This document shows positions 1 to 5,829 of a stretch of 7,478 bases of DNA, piece after piece. This DNA comes from Flavobacteriaceae bacterium. GTDB taxonomy: Bacteria > Bacteroidota > Bacteroidia > Flavobacteriales > Flavobacteriaceae. Within the stretch, counting starts at the first letter, position 1. Every line of letters begins with the position of its first letter. The DNA is taken from contig WGDF01000146.1 in NCBI GenBank assembly GCA_015493405.1, positions 1 through 7,478 on the forward strand, written 5' to 3'. The notes under the pieces were generated by a model. The model was not told the origin of the DNA and did no database searches. It saw only the letters and a list, made by a program, of their open reading frames with translations. The position numbers were made by a program, and so were the translations under genes.

Positions 1-1936
1 TTCCCCATATTTCTTAAAAGTGGAAATAGATACCGGTAGCGGTTATCAAGATTTTGGCACCACCGAGTTTAAAGCCGTACCTTACGCTAAATTTGCCGAA
101 AAAGCCGGCAATGCATTTAGTGGCAATTTCGGCGATTTATCCAACGTCCCCGCCGGACTATCCGATGGCGATGATATCAATGATGCCGATCATGACCCTG
201 CTAATGAAATTCAAAATCTCACTATAAACAACGACCAACTCACAATTTCACAAGGGAATACTGTAACCCTACCTCATGGTGGCACTACAAAACTTGATGA
301 TTTAACCGATGCCCGTTCAGACGCCAACGGCTCATCAATATTTATAGGTGTAGATGCCGGTGCCAACGATGACCAAAGTGATAATAAGGGTGTGGGCATA
401 GGTTATAAAGCATTGAACGCCAACACTACCGGAAGATACAATACTGCCTATGGATTTAAGACACTTTTTTTAAACAATTCCGGAGAGTTCAATACCGCCA
501 ATGGATCTCTTGCGCTCTATTCTAACACTTCGGGAGATGGAAATGCTACCAATGGTTTTCAAGCACTTTATGCGAATACCACTGGAAATAATAATACAGC
601 CAATGGACTTCAAGCACTTTTTCAAAATATCTCAGGAAATTCAAATGTCGCAATAGGTGTTAACGCTTTATGCCAAAATACCAACAGAAGTAATTTGGTT
701 GCTGTTGGAGATTCCGCTTTATATCATAATGGGCAAGGAGTTACGCAATCAGATCAAGCTAAAAGCAATACAGCCATTGGATCTAAAGCGCTTTACGCCA
801 ACACCACAGGATATGATAACACTGCTACAGGAATAAAAACCTTGTATTATAACACTACAGGATATCAAAATACTGCACTTGGGGTCCGGGCATTGCATCA
901 AAATACTACAGGGAAACAGAATACTGCTACCGGAGTATATGCGATGTCAACAAATACAACAGGAGAAAACAATACAGCAAATGGATATGGAGCACTTCAA
1001 TATAGTTCAACGGGCAATAAGAATGTTGCATTAGGCTATTTGGCTCTTTATAATAACGGTTCGGGAAATGAAAATACGGCTGTTGGTTTTAATGCATTAT
1101 GGGGGGGACATGGTAATGATAATACAGCCATCGGATTTCGTACATTGTTTAATAATTATACAGGTTCTTTAAATTTTGCCGGTGGATATAAAGCCTTGTA
1201 CAACAATGATTCAGGGGATGACAATACTGCTATTGGAACTTTATCTTTATATGACAATACGACCGGAGTTTATAATACTGCTTGCGGTGCCGGAGCCCTA
1301 GAACATAACCTCACAGGTAATCAAAATACCGCAATAGGCTCCTCTGCTTTTGGCAATGGTACAGACTATACTAATTCTACTGCCCTTGGTTATAACGCTG
1401 CAATTTCCGGTAGTAACCAAATACGTCTTGGTAATAGTTCGGTATCCAGCATAGGCGGATATGCCAACTGGAGTAATGTATCAGACAGGCGTTTTAAAAC
1501 CGATATTCAAGAAAACGTCATAGGTTTGGCGTTTATAAAAAAACTACGCCCGGTTACATACCACTTGGATATGAATGCTATTGCAAAGTTTAATAAGACA
1601 CCTGACAGCTTGCATCTGCCTGAAAGTGAAAAGCTCAAAGCCGCCGAGGTCCAAACCGGTTTTATTGCACAAGAAGTAGAACAAGCCGCTCAAAGCGTCG
1701 GTTATGATTTTCATGGGGTAGATACACCGGACAACGAAAATGACCACTATGCCTTGCGTTATGCGGAGTTTGTAGTGCCTTTAACCAAAGCTATTCAGGA
1801 ACAACAGGAAATTATTGAAAAACAACAGGTAAAATTACAAGACCAGGCAAAAAAACTCCAACAACAAAGTGCAAAATTGCAAGAGCAAGAAAAGCGTTTA
1901 CAAGTCTTGGAAAAAATTCTTTTAAAAAACAAATAA
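1..1936 (+). CDS. Surface repeat protein with S74 intramolecular chaperone domain, 5' partial
   Basis: The frame is open to the left edge (entering at position 2), so the GTG at 20 is probably internal and the signal peptide and first part are missing. Residues here are numbered from that GTG. The edge sequence (PYFLKVEID...FKAVPYAKFAEKAG) resembles the N-terminal module of Bacteroidota tail-fibre-like surface proteins. It is followed by a SNVPAGLSDGDD / DPANEIQNL linker (about 40-90). Residues 124-446 hold about nineteen 17-residue repeats of the form NTAxGxxALxxNTTGxx, expected to form a trimeric beta-roll or stalk as in YadA-like heads. A peptidase S74 chaperone domain starts at SDRRFK (Ser488, Lys493), the Ser-Lys pair spaced as in the self-cleaving chaperones of phage endosialidases. 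A Gln/Lys-rich coiled coil (about 588-638) ends the protein. No T9SS sorting domain is present, but the gene five bases downstream supplies one. Surface location and trimer formation are inferred; ligand and function are unknown. Confidence 0.88.
   Translation, partial: SPYFLKVEIDTGSGYQDFGTTEFKAVPYAKFAEKAGNAFSGNFGDLSNVPAGLSDGDDINDADHDPANEIQNLTINNDQLTISQGNTVTLPHGGTTKLDDLTDARSDANGSSIFIGVDAGANDDQSDNKGVGIGYKALNANTTGRYNTAYGFKTLFLNNSGEFNTANGSLALYSNTSGDGNATNGFQALYANTTGNNNTANGLQALFQNISGNSNVAIGVNALCQNTNRSNLVAVGDSALYHNGQGVTQSDQAKSNTAIGSKALYANTTGYDNTATGIKTLYYNTTGYQNTALGVRALHQNTTGKQNTATGVYAMSTNTTGENNTANGYGALQYSSTGNKNVALGYLALYNNGSGNENTAVGFNALWGGHGNDNTAIGFRTLFNNYTGSLNFAGGYKALYNNDSGDDNTAIGTLSLYDNTTGVYNTACGAGALEHNLTGNQNTAIGSSAFGNGTDYTNSTALGYNAAISGSNQIRLGNSSVSSIGGYANWSNVSDRRFKTDIQENVIGLAFIKKLRPVTYHLDMNAIAKFNKTPDSLHLPESEKLKAAEVQTGFIAQEVEQAAQSVGYDFHGVDTPDNENDHYALRYAEFVVPLTKAIQEQQEIIEKQQVKLQDQAKKLQQQSAKLQEQEKRLQVLEKILLKNK
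389..1360 (+). repeat. Coding tandem array, 17-residue (51-base) NTAxG repeats, about 19 copies
   Basis: Within the surface protein, units such as NTATGIKTLYYNTTGYQ and NTALGVRALHQNTTGKQ follow one another at an exact 17-residue step for most of the array. Conserved positions are N1, A3, G5, a hydrophobic pair near 8-9, N12 and G15. One unit is 16 residues long (the one containing ALWGGHGND). Around residues 222-249 the register is broken by a longer segment with NLVAVGDSALYHNGQG and a polar stretch. At DNA level most copies have diverged. The central ones (about 790-930) are closest to each other, which suggests the youngest duplications are there. The periodic Asn/Gly pattern fits a left-handed beta-roll, by analogy with YadA-type heads. 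Confidence 0.9.
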
Positions 1937-1941
1937 ATATC

Positions 1942-2424
1942 ATGAAAAAATTATTATTATTCATCGCAATAAGCAGTATTACATTAGGCTATAGCCAAAC
2001 GGAACTGCGAAAATCAAGCTTATCTACCGGTGGCGGTAGCGCAAGCGTAGGAACCACACAAGTTATTTTCACTGTGGGTGAAGTAGCGGTGCAAGAAAAC
2101 ACCCAAGGAACAACTCATCTGTCCGAAGGTTTTATTGGACCCGATGTGGCACAGTTGGTCGGCATTCAAGACTATGGCATCTTGCAAGGTGTACAAGTAT
2201 TTCCCAATCCGGTAAAGGACAAAGTACAAATCAATTTGCCCGAAAACAATACATATGAAATCCGTTTGTTTGACCTAAACGGAAAAGAACTGTGGACGAA
2301 ACAAATCGAAGATGTCAATCAAGCACAATACAATTTATCCCGTTTACAAACCGGAATGTATTTGCTGATAGTTATTGATAGACAGCATAAATTGAGCCGT
2401 ATTATAAAATTACAAAAAACATAA
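1942..2424 (+). CDS. Small secreted protein with T9SS type A sorting domain
   Basis: A 160-residue protein. Residues 1-18 form a signal peptide (MKKLLLFIAI...LGYS, with cleavage likely before Gln19). Residues 25-67 carry the glycine/serine-rich SLSTGGGSASVG...FTVGE...LSEGF pattern seen at the front of many Bacteroidota T9SS cargo proteins. Residues about 84-160 are a type A C-terminal sorting domain: VQVFPNPVKD at 84-93, then IRLFDLNGKEL, the LQTGMYLLIV strand and a basic end (SRIIKLQKT). Apart from the sorting domain there is room for only a very small functional part and no catalytic motif is visible. The ATG lies five bases after the upstream TAA, so the two genes are almost certainly co-transcribed and probably translationally coupled. 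Export by the T9SS follows from family knowledge. A role as partner or anchor for the upstream repeat protein is inference. Confidence 0.88.
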   Translation: MKKLLLFIAISSITLGYSQTELRKSSLSTGGGSASVGTTQVIFTVGEVAVQENTQGTTHLSEGFIGPDVAQLVGIQDYGILQGVQVFPNPVKDKVQINLPENNTYEIRLFDLNGKELWTKQIEDVNQAQYNLSRLQTGMYLLIVIDRQHKLSRIIKLQKT

Positions 2425-2442
2425 GATTGGATGCTAAAATGA

Positions 2443-2460
2443 ATTTCCATTAATGGGAAT
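2443..2460 (+). terminator. Weak hairpin after the two-gene unit, possible terminator or 3' end
   Basis: The sequence ATTTCC-ATTAAT-GGGAAT forms a 6-bp stem (one G-U pair) starting 18 bases after the stop at 2424. No T-tract follows, so it is a poor intrinsic terminator. It may only stabilise the mRNA 3' end or be chance. Confidence 0.25.
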
Positions 2461-2550
2461 ATTATCGATAAAACAAGTAATTTAATCAAATGTAAGGTAT
2501 TGACATCTTATAAAAACTCAAAAAATATATTTAAAATGCATTTAATATTA

Positions 2551-2573
2551 TTCCGGAATTATTAAAACCGGAA
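2551..2573. repeat. Inverted repeat TTCCGG-N11-CCGGAA
   Basis: Two perfect 6-base arms (2551-2556 and 2568-2573) are separated by 11 AT-rich bases. They are GC-rich within very AT-rich surroundings and lie about 60 bases upstream of the -33 element of the promoter at 2632-2662. The centre-to-centre distance is 17 bases. It could be an operator for a dimeric regulator or a small hairpin; it has no T-tract. No specific regulator is implied. Confidence 0.3.
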
Positions 2574-2631
2574 ATTTGACATTAAAAAATACAAAAAGCT
2601 TGGTAAAAAAAGTAACTGATGACAAAATCTG

Positions 2632-2662
2632 TTTGTTTTTTTTATAAAATTTTATATCTTTG
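2632..2662 (+). promoter_or_regulatory. Bacteroidota-type promoter for the barrel protein gene
   Basis: A -33 element TTTG (2632-2635) is followed, after 19 bases, by a perfect -7 element TATCTTTG (2655-2662), matching the Bacteroidota primary sigma consensus TTG / TAnnTTTG. Transcription would start near 2667-2670 and give a leader of about 65-70 bases before the ATG at 2737. Confidence 0.75.
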
Positions 2663-2736
2663 AAAGATATTGGGAATAAGCCGAAAAAACCAATTAAAAA
2701 AAGGAGTAGGCAACAACTAATCTAAATTAAATTATT

Positions 2737-3255
2737 ATGAAAAAAGGATTATTAATCATTCTTATCGCTTTATTTGGCATCTCAAGTTTAAAAGCACAAG
2801 AAGCCAGTAGTATTATCAAAGTTAATCCAATAGGATTTGCATTTGGCGTATTTAATGTTACTTATGAAAAACCCTTATCTGCAAAAAATTCTGTTGCCAT
2901 AGGAGCCAGTTTTTTCAATTGGAGTAACTTAGGTATTTCAGGTGTTGGTGGTAGCGCAGAATACCGTTTTTATTTCTCAAACAATTCTGAAGCACCTCGT
3001 GGACTGTTTGCTGCTCCTATTTTGGATATCGGTTCACTATCTTATGATTATAAATATGACTCAACTACAAAAAAAGAATCCGTCTTTTCAATAGGTGGTG
3101 GCGTTAAAGCCGGAAACCAATGGGTTTGGGATTCAGGTGTTGCATTAGATTTGTATTTCGGTTATGGCTACCGTTCCGCAAATTTTGAAAATTATAACTA
3201 CTCAGGTGGCTATCCTATTTTAGGTTTGGCTCTTGGTTATGCTTTTGGAAAATAA
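2737..3255 (+). CDS. Small outer-membrane beta-barrel protein (DUF3575-like)
   Basis: A 172-residue protein. Residues 1-20 are a classical signal peptide (MKKGLLIILIALFGISSLKA, with cleavage probably before QEASS). The mature part is built of alternating, glycine- and aromatic-rich strands typical of a small, probably eight-stranded barrel: IKVNPIGFAFGVFNVTYEKPL (28-48), a VAIGASFF strand, an AEYRFYF strand (74-80) followed by a PRGLFAAPILDIG strand, GGGVKAGNQWVWDSGVALDLYFGYGYR (120-146), and the closing strand ILGLALGYAF (161-170). The order of these segments resembles DUF3575 proteins of Bacteroidota, whose function is not known. It is monocistronic, with its own promoter at 2632-2662 and a strong terminator 25 bases after the stop. 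The ATG is preceded by an A/T-rich leader without a proper Shine-Dalgarno site, normal for the phylum. The barrel assignment is firm; the exact family is likely but unchecked. Confidence 0.85.
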   Translation: MKKGLLIILIALFGISSLKAQEASSIIKVNPIGFAFGVFNVTYEKPLSAKNSVAIGASFFNWSNLGISGVGGSAEYRFYFSNNSEAPRGLFAAPILDIGSLSYDYKYDSTTKKESVFSIGGGVKAGNQWVWDSGVALDLYFGYGYRSANFENYNYSGGYPILGLALGYAFGK

Positions 3256-3273
3256 AAATCTAAGATTTGTAAA

Positions 3274-3309
3274 AAAAAAACAGATTGGCAATTGCCAATC
3301 TGTTTTTTT
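3274..3309. terminator. Bidirectional intrinsic terminator, perfect 36-bp palindrome
   Basis: The core CAGATTGGC-AATT-GCCAATCTG (3281-3302) folds into a 9-bp stem with a 4-base loop. It is flanked by ten A on the left (3271-3280) and seven T on the right (3303-3309), so it reads as a U-tailed hairpin from both strands. It serves the barrel gene ending at 3255 and recX ending at 3308. The recX TAA (complement of 3308-3310) overlaps the end of the T-tract, so the stop codon sits only five bases before the hairpin on that strand. Confidence 0.93.
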
Positions 3310-3769
3310 ATAAATCATTCAACAAATCACCGAATTCAGTATATGTATAGCCCTTTTGCATCAAATAACGGCTGATTTTCTGCTTCTTCTGATAAAGATT
3401 TTTGCCTAATAATTGCTTGTTTTTCTTGTTGATTAATACTTCAATGGTTTTGATATAATCATCGAAATCTATCTCGGCTAAAGCCTTTTCAATCAAATTA
3501 TGATGAATACCATGCTGCCTTAGACCTTGTTTTATTTTTATTTTGCCCCATTGTTTTTGATAAAATTTACCACGAACATAAGATTTGGCAAAACGCTCTT
3601 CATTCAAAAAATTTTCTTCTATTAAATGCAACATAATCATATCTATAGCTTCCGGAATCATCCCCAATTCTCTTAACTTTTTTTCAACTTGAAAATGTGA
3701 GCGCTCTTGATAAGCACAATAATGCTCCATTTTACTCTGAATCTCCGCCACACTAAAATATTGAGCCAT
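3308..3769 (-). CDS. recX: RecX family regulatory protein
   Basis: A 153-residue cytoplasmic protein of normal RecX length. RecX binds RecA filaments and limits their extension and activity in recombination and the SOS response. Family marks in order: YCAYQERSHFQVEKKLRELG (17-36, the first three-helix repeat with the conserved Y.a...RS..ev..KL pattern); ENFLNEERFAKSYVRGKF (52-69, matching the conserved fLnD.rFa..yvr.K); WGKIKIKQGLRQHGI (74-88, matching the conserved G..kI...L...GI); and a degenerate third helical repeat to the C-terminus (KISRYLMQKGYTY). The start ATG lies 13 bases after the stop of the upstream M1 peptidase gene and no promoter fits in that gap, so it is probably read from the peptidase promoter. 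recA is not in this window. A strong terminator lies directly behind the stop. Confidence 0.93.
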   Translation of the reverse strand: MAQYFSVAEIQSKMEHYCAYQERSHFQVEKKLRELGMIPEAIDMIMLHLIEENFLNEERFAKSYVRGKFYQKQWGKIKIKQGLRQHGIHHNLIEKALAEIDFDDYIKTIEVLINKKNKQLLGKNLYQKKQKISRYLMQKGYTYTEFGDLLNDL

Positions 3770-3782
3770 AAATTCTATAAAT

Positions 3783-5729
3783 TTAATTCTTGATTATCTT
3801 TTTGGTATAAATGGATTGAGGCGTTTGAATTTGAATCAAATATAAACCTTGAGACAGGCTATTAACATCGATAACATCAAAAAAATGTGTAAACTTTAAA
3901 ACACATTGCCCCATCGAATTTATAAATTTTACGCCAATAATCTTTTCATCTTGAAGCCCCTTTATAGATAAAAAAGTCTTAGCCGGATTGGGGAAAATTT
4001 TAAGAGATGGCAGTCCTTTCAAATCAATATTTAAAATAGTATTCAGTTGAGTCGGTCCTTTAATTATATCGTGATGCGCATCAAAGACAATCTGTGTCGC
4101 TTCTAGTCCGGCATGCACTGTAAAATGTTGATGGTTAACCGTATGATTTAAAATAGTATCAAAACTTTGCCCTTGATTATCAGTAAATTTAAAAGGTAAG
4201 GGCATCTCAAAAAAAGGAACTGAAGCATCAGAAGTGGTCTGATTAACCAATACGTCATAATTACCATTTCCCATCCGAGTCACCGTAATATCATAAGTCG
4301 GGTAACCTTGACCATAAATCCATTCGTCAAAAAAGTTTTGTAAGTTTTGTCCGTAAATACTTTCCATTTGCATTTTAAAATCCGGTGTTTTGGCAAATTG
4401 AAATTTCTTAGCAATCACATAGTTTCTAATCCCCTGAAAAAACTGCTGATTTCCAAGTTTTAAACGCAGCATATTCAGTACCATCGCACCTTTATCGTAA
4501 GAAAGGCGACTGTCAAAAATACGCCAAACATCAGTGGTATCTTGCACATAGACCGAGCCACCGGTTTGTGAGGTAATATTGGCCGTAGCATCAGATTTCC
4601 AGTTGTCAAAAGCCAAAGTCCCATTTAAAGCTTCTCTGGTCAAGGCTTCGCTATAAGTCGCAAAACCCTCATTGAGCCAGATATCGTGCCATGACCCACA
4701 CGTTACAGCATCTCCAAACCACTGATGCGCCAATTCATGAGCAATTAACGGACGTGAATAATTAACAACAAAAGTAGCCGTCTGATGTTCCATACCACCA
4801 CCCCAACCAAATTGAATTTGACCATATTTTTCCAAATTAAAAGGATAAGGCCCAAAAGTATTTTCGAAATAATTCATAACGGGCAAAAAATCGGCAGACT
4901 GCGTTTGTGCCTGACTCAAATTCTCGGGATAAACATAATTTATAAGCGGAAAATGCTGACTGATACCGGCTGTTTCGGAAAAAGTGCTGTAATTGGTTAT
5001 AGCAAAAGCAACCAAATATGAAGCAATCGGATAGTGGTGATGCCAAACAGATATTTTTTCGTCTTGTTGTGTGGTGGTATTGGTGGCAACGGTTTCGGAT
5101 GCCAACAAACCATTGGAAACCCCAAACATCTCAGCGCCCTGGCTCATTTTAGGATAATGCAAAACTATAGTAACCGAATCAGCTTTATCCGTCAAGTCTT
5201 GTTTGCAAGGCCACCAATCCCGCGCGCCATAAGGCTCCGACAACGTCCACACGACAGGTATATTATCACTTCCATGAGTGGTAACCGTGTATGAATCTAA
5301 GCCTGTATTGGGCACTGCCCCATGATAAATAACCGATACAGAATCTAAAACACCCGATACTAGACTCTGATTGAAGGCAATGCTCAACTGATTGTTTGAC
5401 CGACTGAAATTTAAATTTTGTTGATGCCATTTTACTGCTGATACCGTCATCTGCGAATTGAGATCAAAAGCCATGTTGCTCAAGTTCTCATTAGGAACAA
5501 AATAAGTTACAACGGTGCCCGATAAATTGCGACTATTTAAATCGGGATGTAAATCCAAACGATAAAATTTCACATCGTAATTGGTTGTATGGGCTATAGG
5601 CTGCCGTAACATTCGACTTAAAGCCGCAGCGCGTTCGCGATGAACCAAGTCTTGAAAAGGTTTTTCTATAAACTGAGCTTGAATTGAAAAAAATGTAAAA
5701 ATCAGACTGAACAAAAATAATTTTTTCAT
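3783..5729 (-). CDS. Secreted M1 family zinc aminopeptidase with T9SS sorting domain
   Basis: A 648-residue protein. Residues 1-18 are a signal peptide (MKKLFLFSLIFTFFSIQA). The M1 N-terminal beta-saddle domain spans about 45-250 and includes the conserved EPYGARDWWPCKD-like segment (EPYGARDWWPCKQD, 165-178). The catalytic domain follows: the GGMEH exopeptidase motif (311-315), the zinc site HELAHQWFGD (His331, Glu332, His335) with the third ligand Glu354 in WLNEGFATY, and the transition-state tyrosine Tyr411 in SYDKGAMVL. All key residues are intact, so it should be active and release N-terminal residues from peptides outside the cell. Residues about 573-648 are a T9SS type A sorting domain (LKIFPNP, then NSMGQCVLK, LSQGLYLIQI, KKIIKN), replacing the long ERAP-like C-terminal region of other M1 enzymes. 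An AAGG at 5737-5740 (complement) lies seven bases before the ATG, a Shine-Dalgarno-like site that is unusual in this phylum. It heads a probable operon with recX. Confidence 0.95.
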   Translation of the reverse strand: MKKLFLFSLIFTFFSIQAQFIEKPFQDLVHRERAAALSRMLRQPIAHTTNYDVKFYRLDLHPDLNSRNLSGTVVTYFVPNENLSNMAFDLNSQMTVSAVKWHQQNLNFSRSNNQLSIAFNQSLVSGVLDSVSVIYHGAVPNTGLDSYTVTTHGSDNIPVVWTLSEPYGARDWWPCKQDLTDKADSVTIVLHYPKMSQGAEMFGVSNGLLASETVATNTTTQQDEKISVWHHHYPIASYLVAFAITNYSTFSETAGISQHFPLINYVYPENLSQAQTQSADFLPVMNYFENTFGPYPFNLEKYGQIQFGWGGGMEHQTATFVVNYSRPLIAHELAHQWFGDAVTCGSWHDIWLNEGFATYSEALTREALNGTLAFDNWKSDATANITSQTGGSVYVQDTTDVWRIFDSRLSYDKGAMVLNMLRLKLGNQQFFQGIRNYVIAKKFQFAKTPDFKMQMESIYGQNLQNFFDEWIYGQGYPTYDITVTRMGNGNYDVLVNQTTSDASVPFFEMPLPFKFTDNQGQSFDTILNHTVNHQHFTVHAGLEATQIVFDAHHDIIKGPTQLNTILNIDLKGLPSLKIFPNPAKTFLSIKGLQDEKIIGVKFINSMGQCVLKFTHFFDVIDVNSLSQGLYLIQIQTPQSIYTKKIIKN

Positions 5730-5749
5730 AATAGGGCCTTATTTATTAA

Positions 5750-5780
5750 TAAAGGTAAAACTAACAAAAAATCACTTCAA
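5750..5780 (-). promoter_or_regulatory. Probable promoter for the M1 peptidase-recX unit
   Basis: Read on the minus strand, TTG (complement of 5778-5780) is followed after 20 bases by TACCTTTA (complement of 5750-5757). This matches seven of the eight positions in TAnnTTTG. The start of transcription would fall roughly 12-17 bases before the ATG at 5729. Confidence 0.5.
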
Positions 5781-5805
5781 GTTAAAAAATATTTTTATAC
5801 TTTTA
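5776..5805 (+). promoter_or_regulatory. Tentative promoter for the YghO/BcerS-like gene
   Basis: TTC (5776-5778, one off TTG) lies 19 bases before TACTTTTA (5798-5805, one off TAnnTTTG). An overlapping alternative -7 is TACTTTCA at 5804-5811. The leader to the ATG at 5830 would be short. The match is partial, so this is only the best candidate in the 100-base divergent gap. Confidence 0.35.
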
Positions 5806-5829
5806 CTTTCACAAACAACTCTGAGTTTT

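Larger units (their letters stand above)
2425..2736. other. Non-coding spacer with inverted repeats, promoter and 5' leader
   Basis: This is an AT-rich stretch of 312 bases. I find no ORF above about 15 codons with a credible start. It holds two small inverted repeats (2443-2460 and 2551-2573), a strong promoter match (2632-2662) and a leader of about 65-70 bases before the ATG at 2737. An AAGGAG at 2701-2706 lies about 30 bases before that ATG, too far to act as a normal ribosome-binding site. No riboswitch fold is recognisable, and no clear U-tailed terminator follows the TAA at 2424. Confidence 0.6.

Noticed and set aside
20..22. GTG as the true start of the first gene
   Set aside because: The frame is open upstream to the window edge and the residues before it (PYFLK) continue a known N-terminal module. 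A surface protein would also need a signal peptide, which is absent after the GTG.
389..1360. CRISPR array or non-coding minisatellite
   Set aside because: The 51-base periodicity keeps frame and a strict amino-acid pattern, the units are diverged in DNA, and there are no unique spacers. It is a protein repeat.
1544..1747. Minus-strand ORF inside the S74 region
   Set aside because: It is antisense to a well-supported domain and its protein shows no family features.
2020..2229. Minus-strand ORF inside the small T9SS gene
   Set aside because: It is a shadow of a real gene with no recognisable motif.
2425..2736. Small ORF or riboswitch in the spacer
   Set aside because: ATG codons at 2431, 2439, 2536 and 2619 reach a stop within 3-14 codons, and no known riboswitch core is visible.
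4785..5294. Three ORFs overlapping the M1 peptidase gene (two plus strand, one minus strand)
   Set aside because: The overlapping M1 frame carries intact catalytic motifs over its whole length. These ORFs are shadows with no domain signal.
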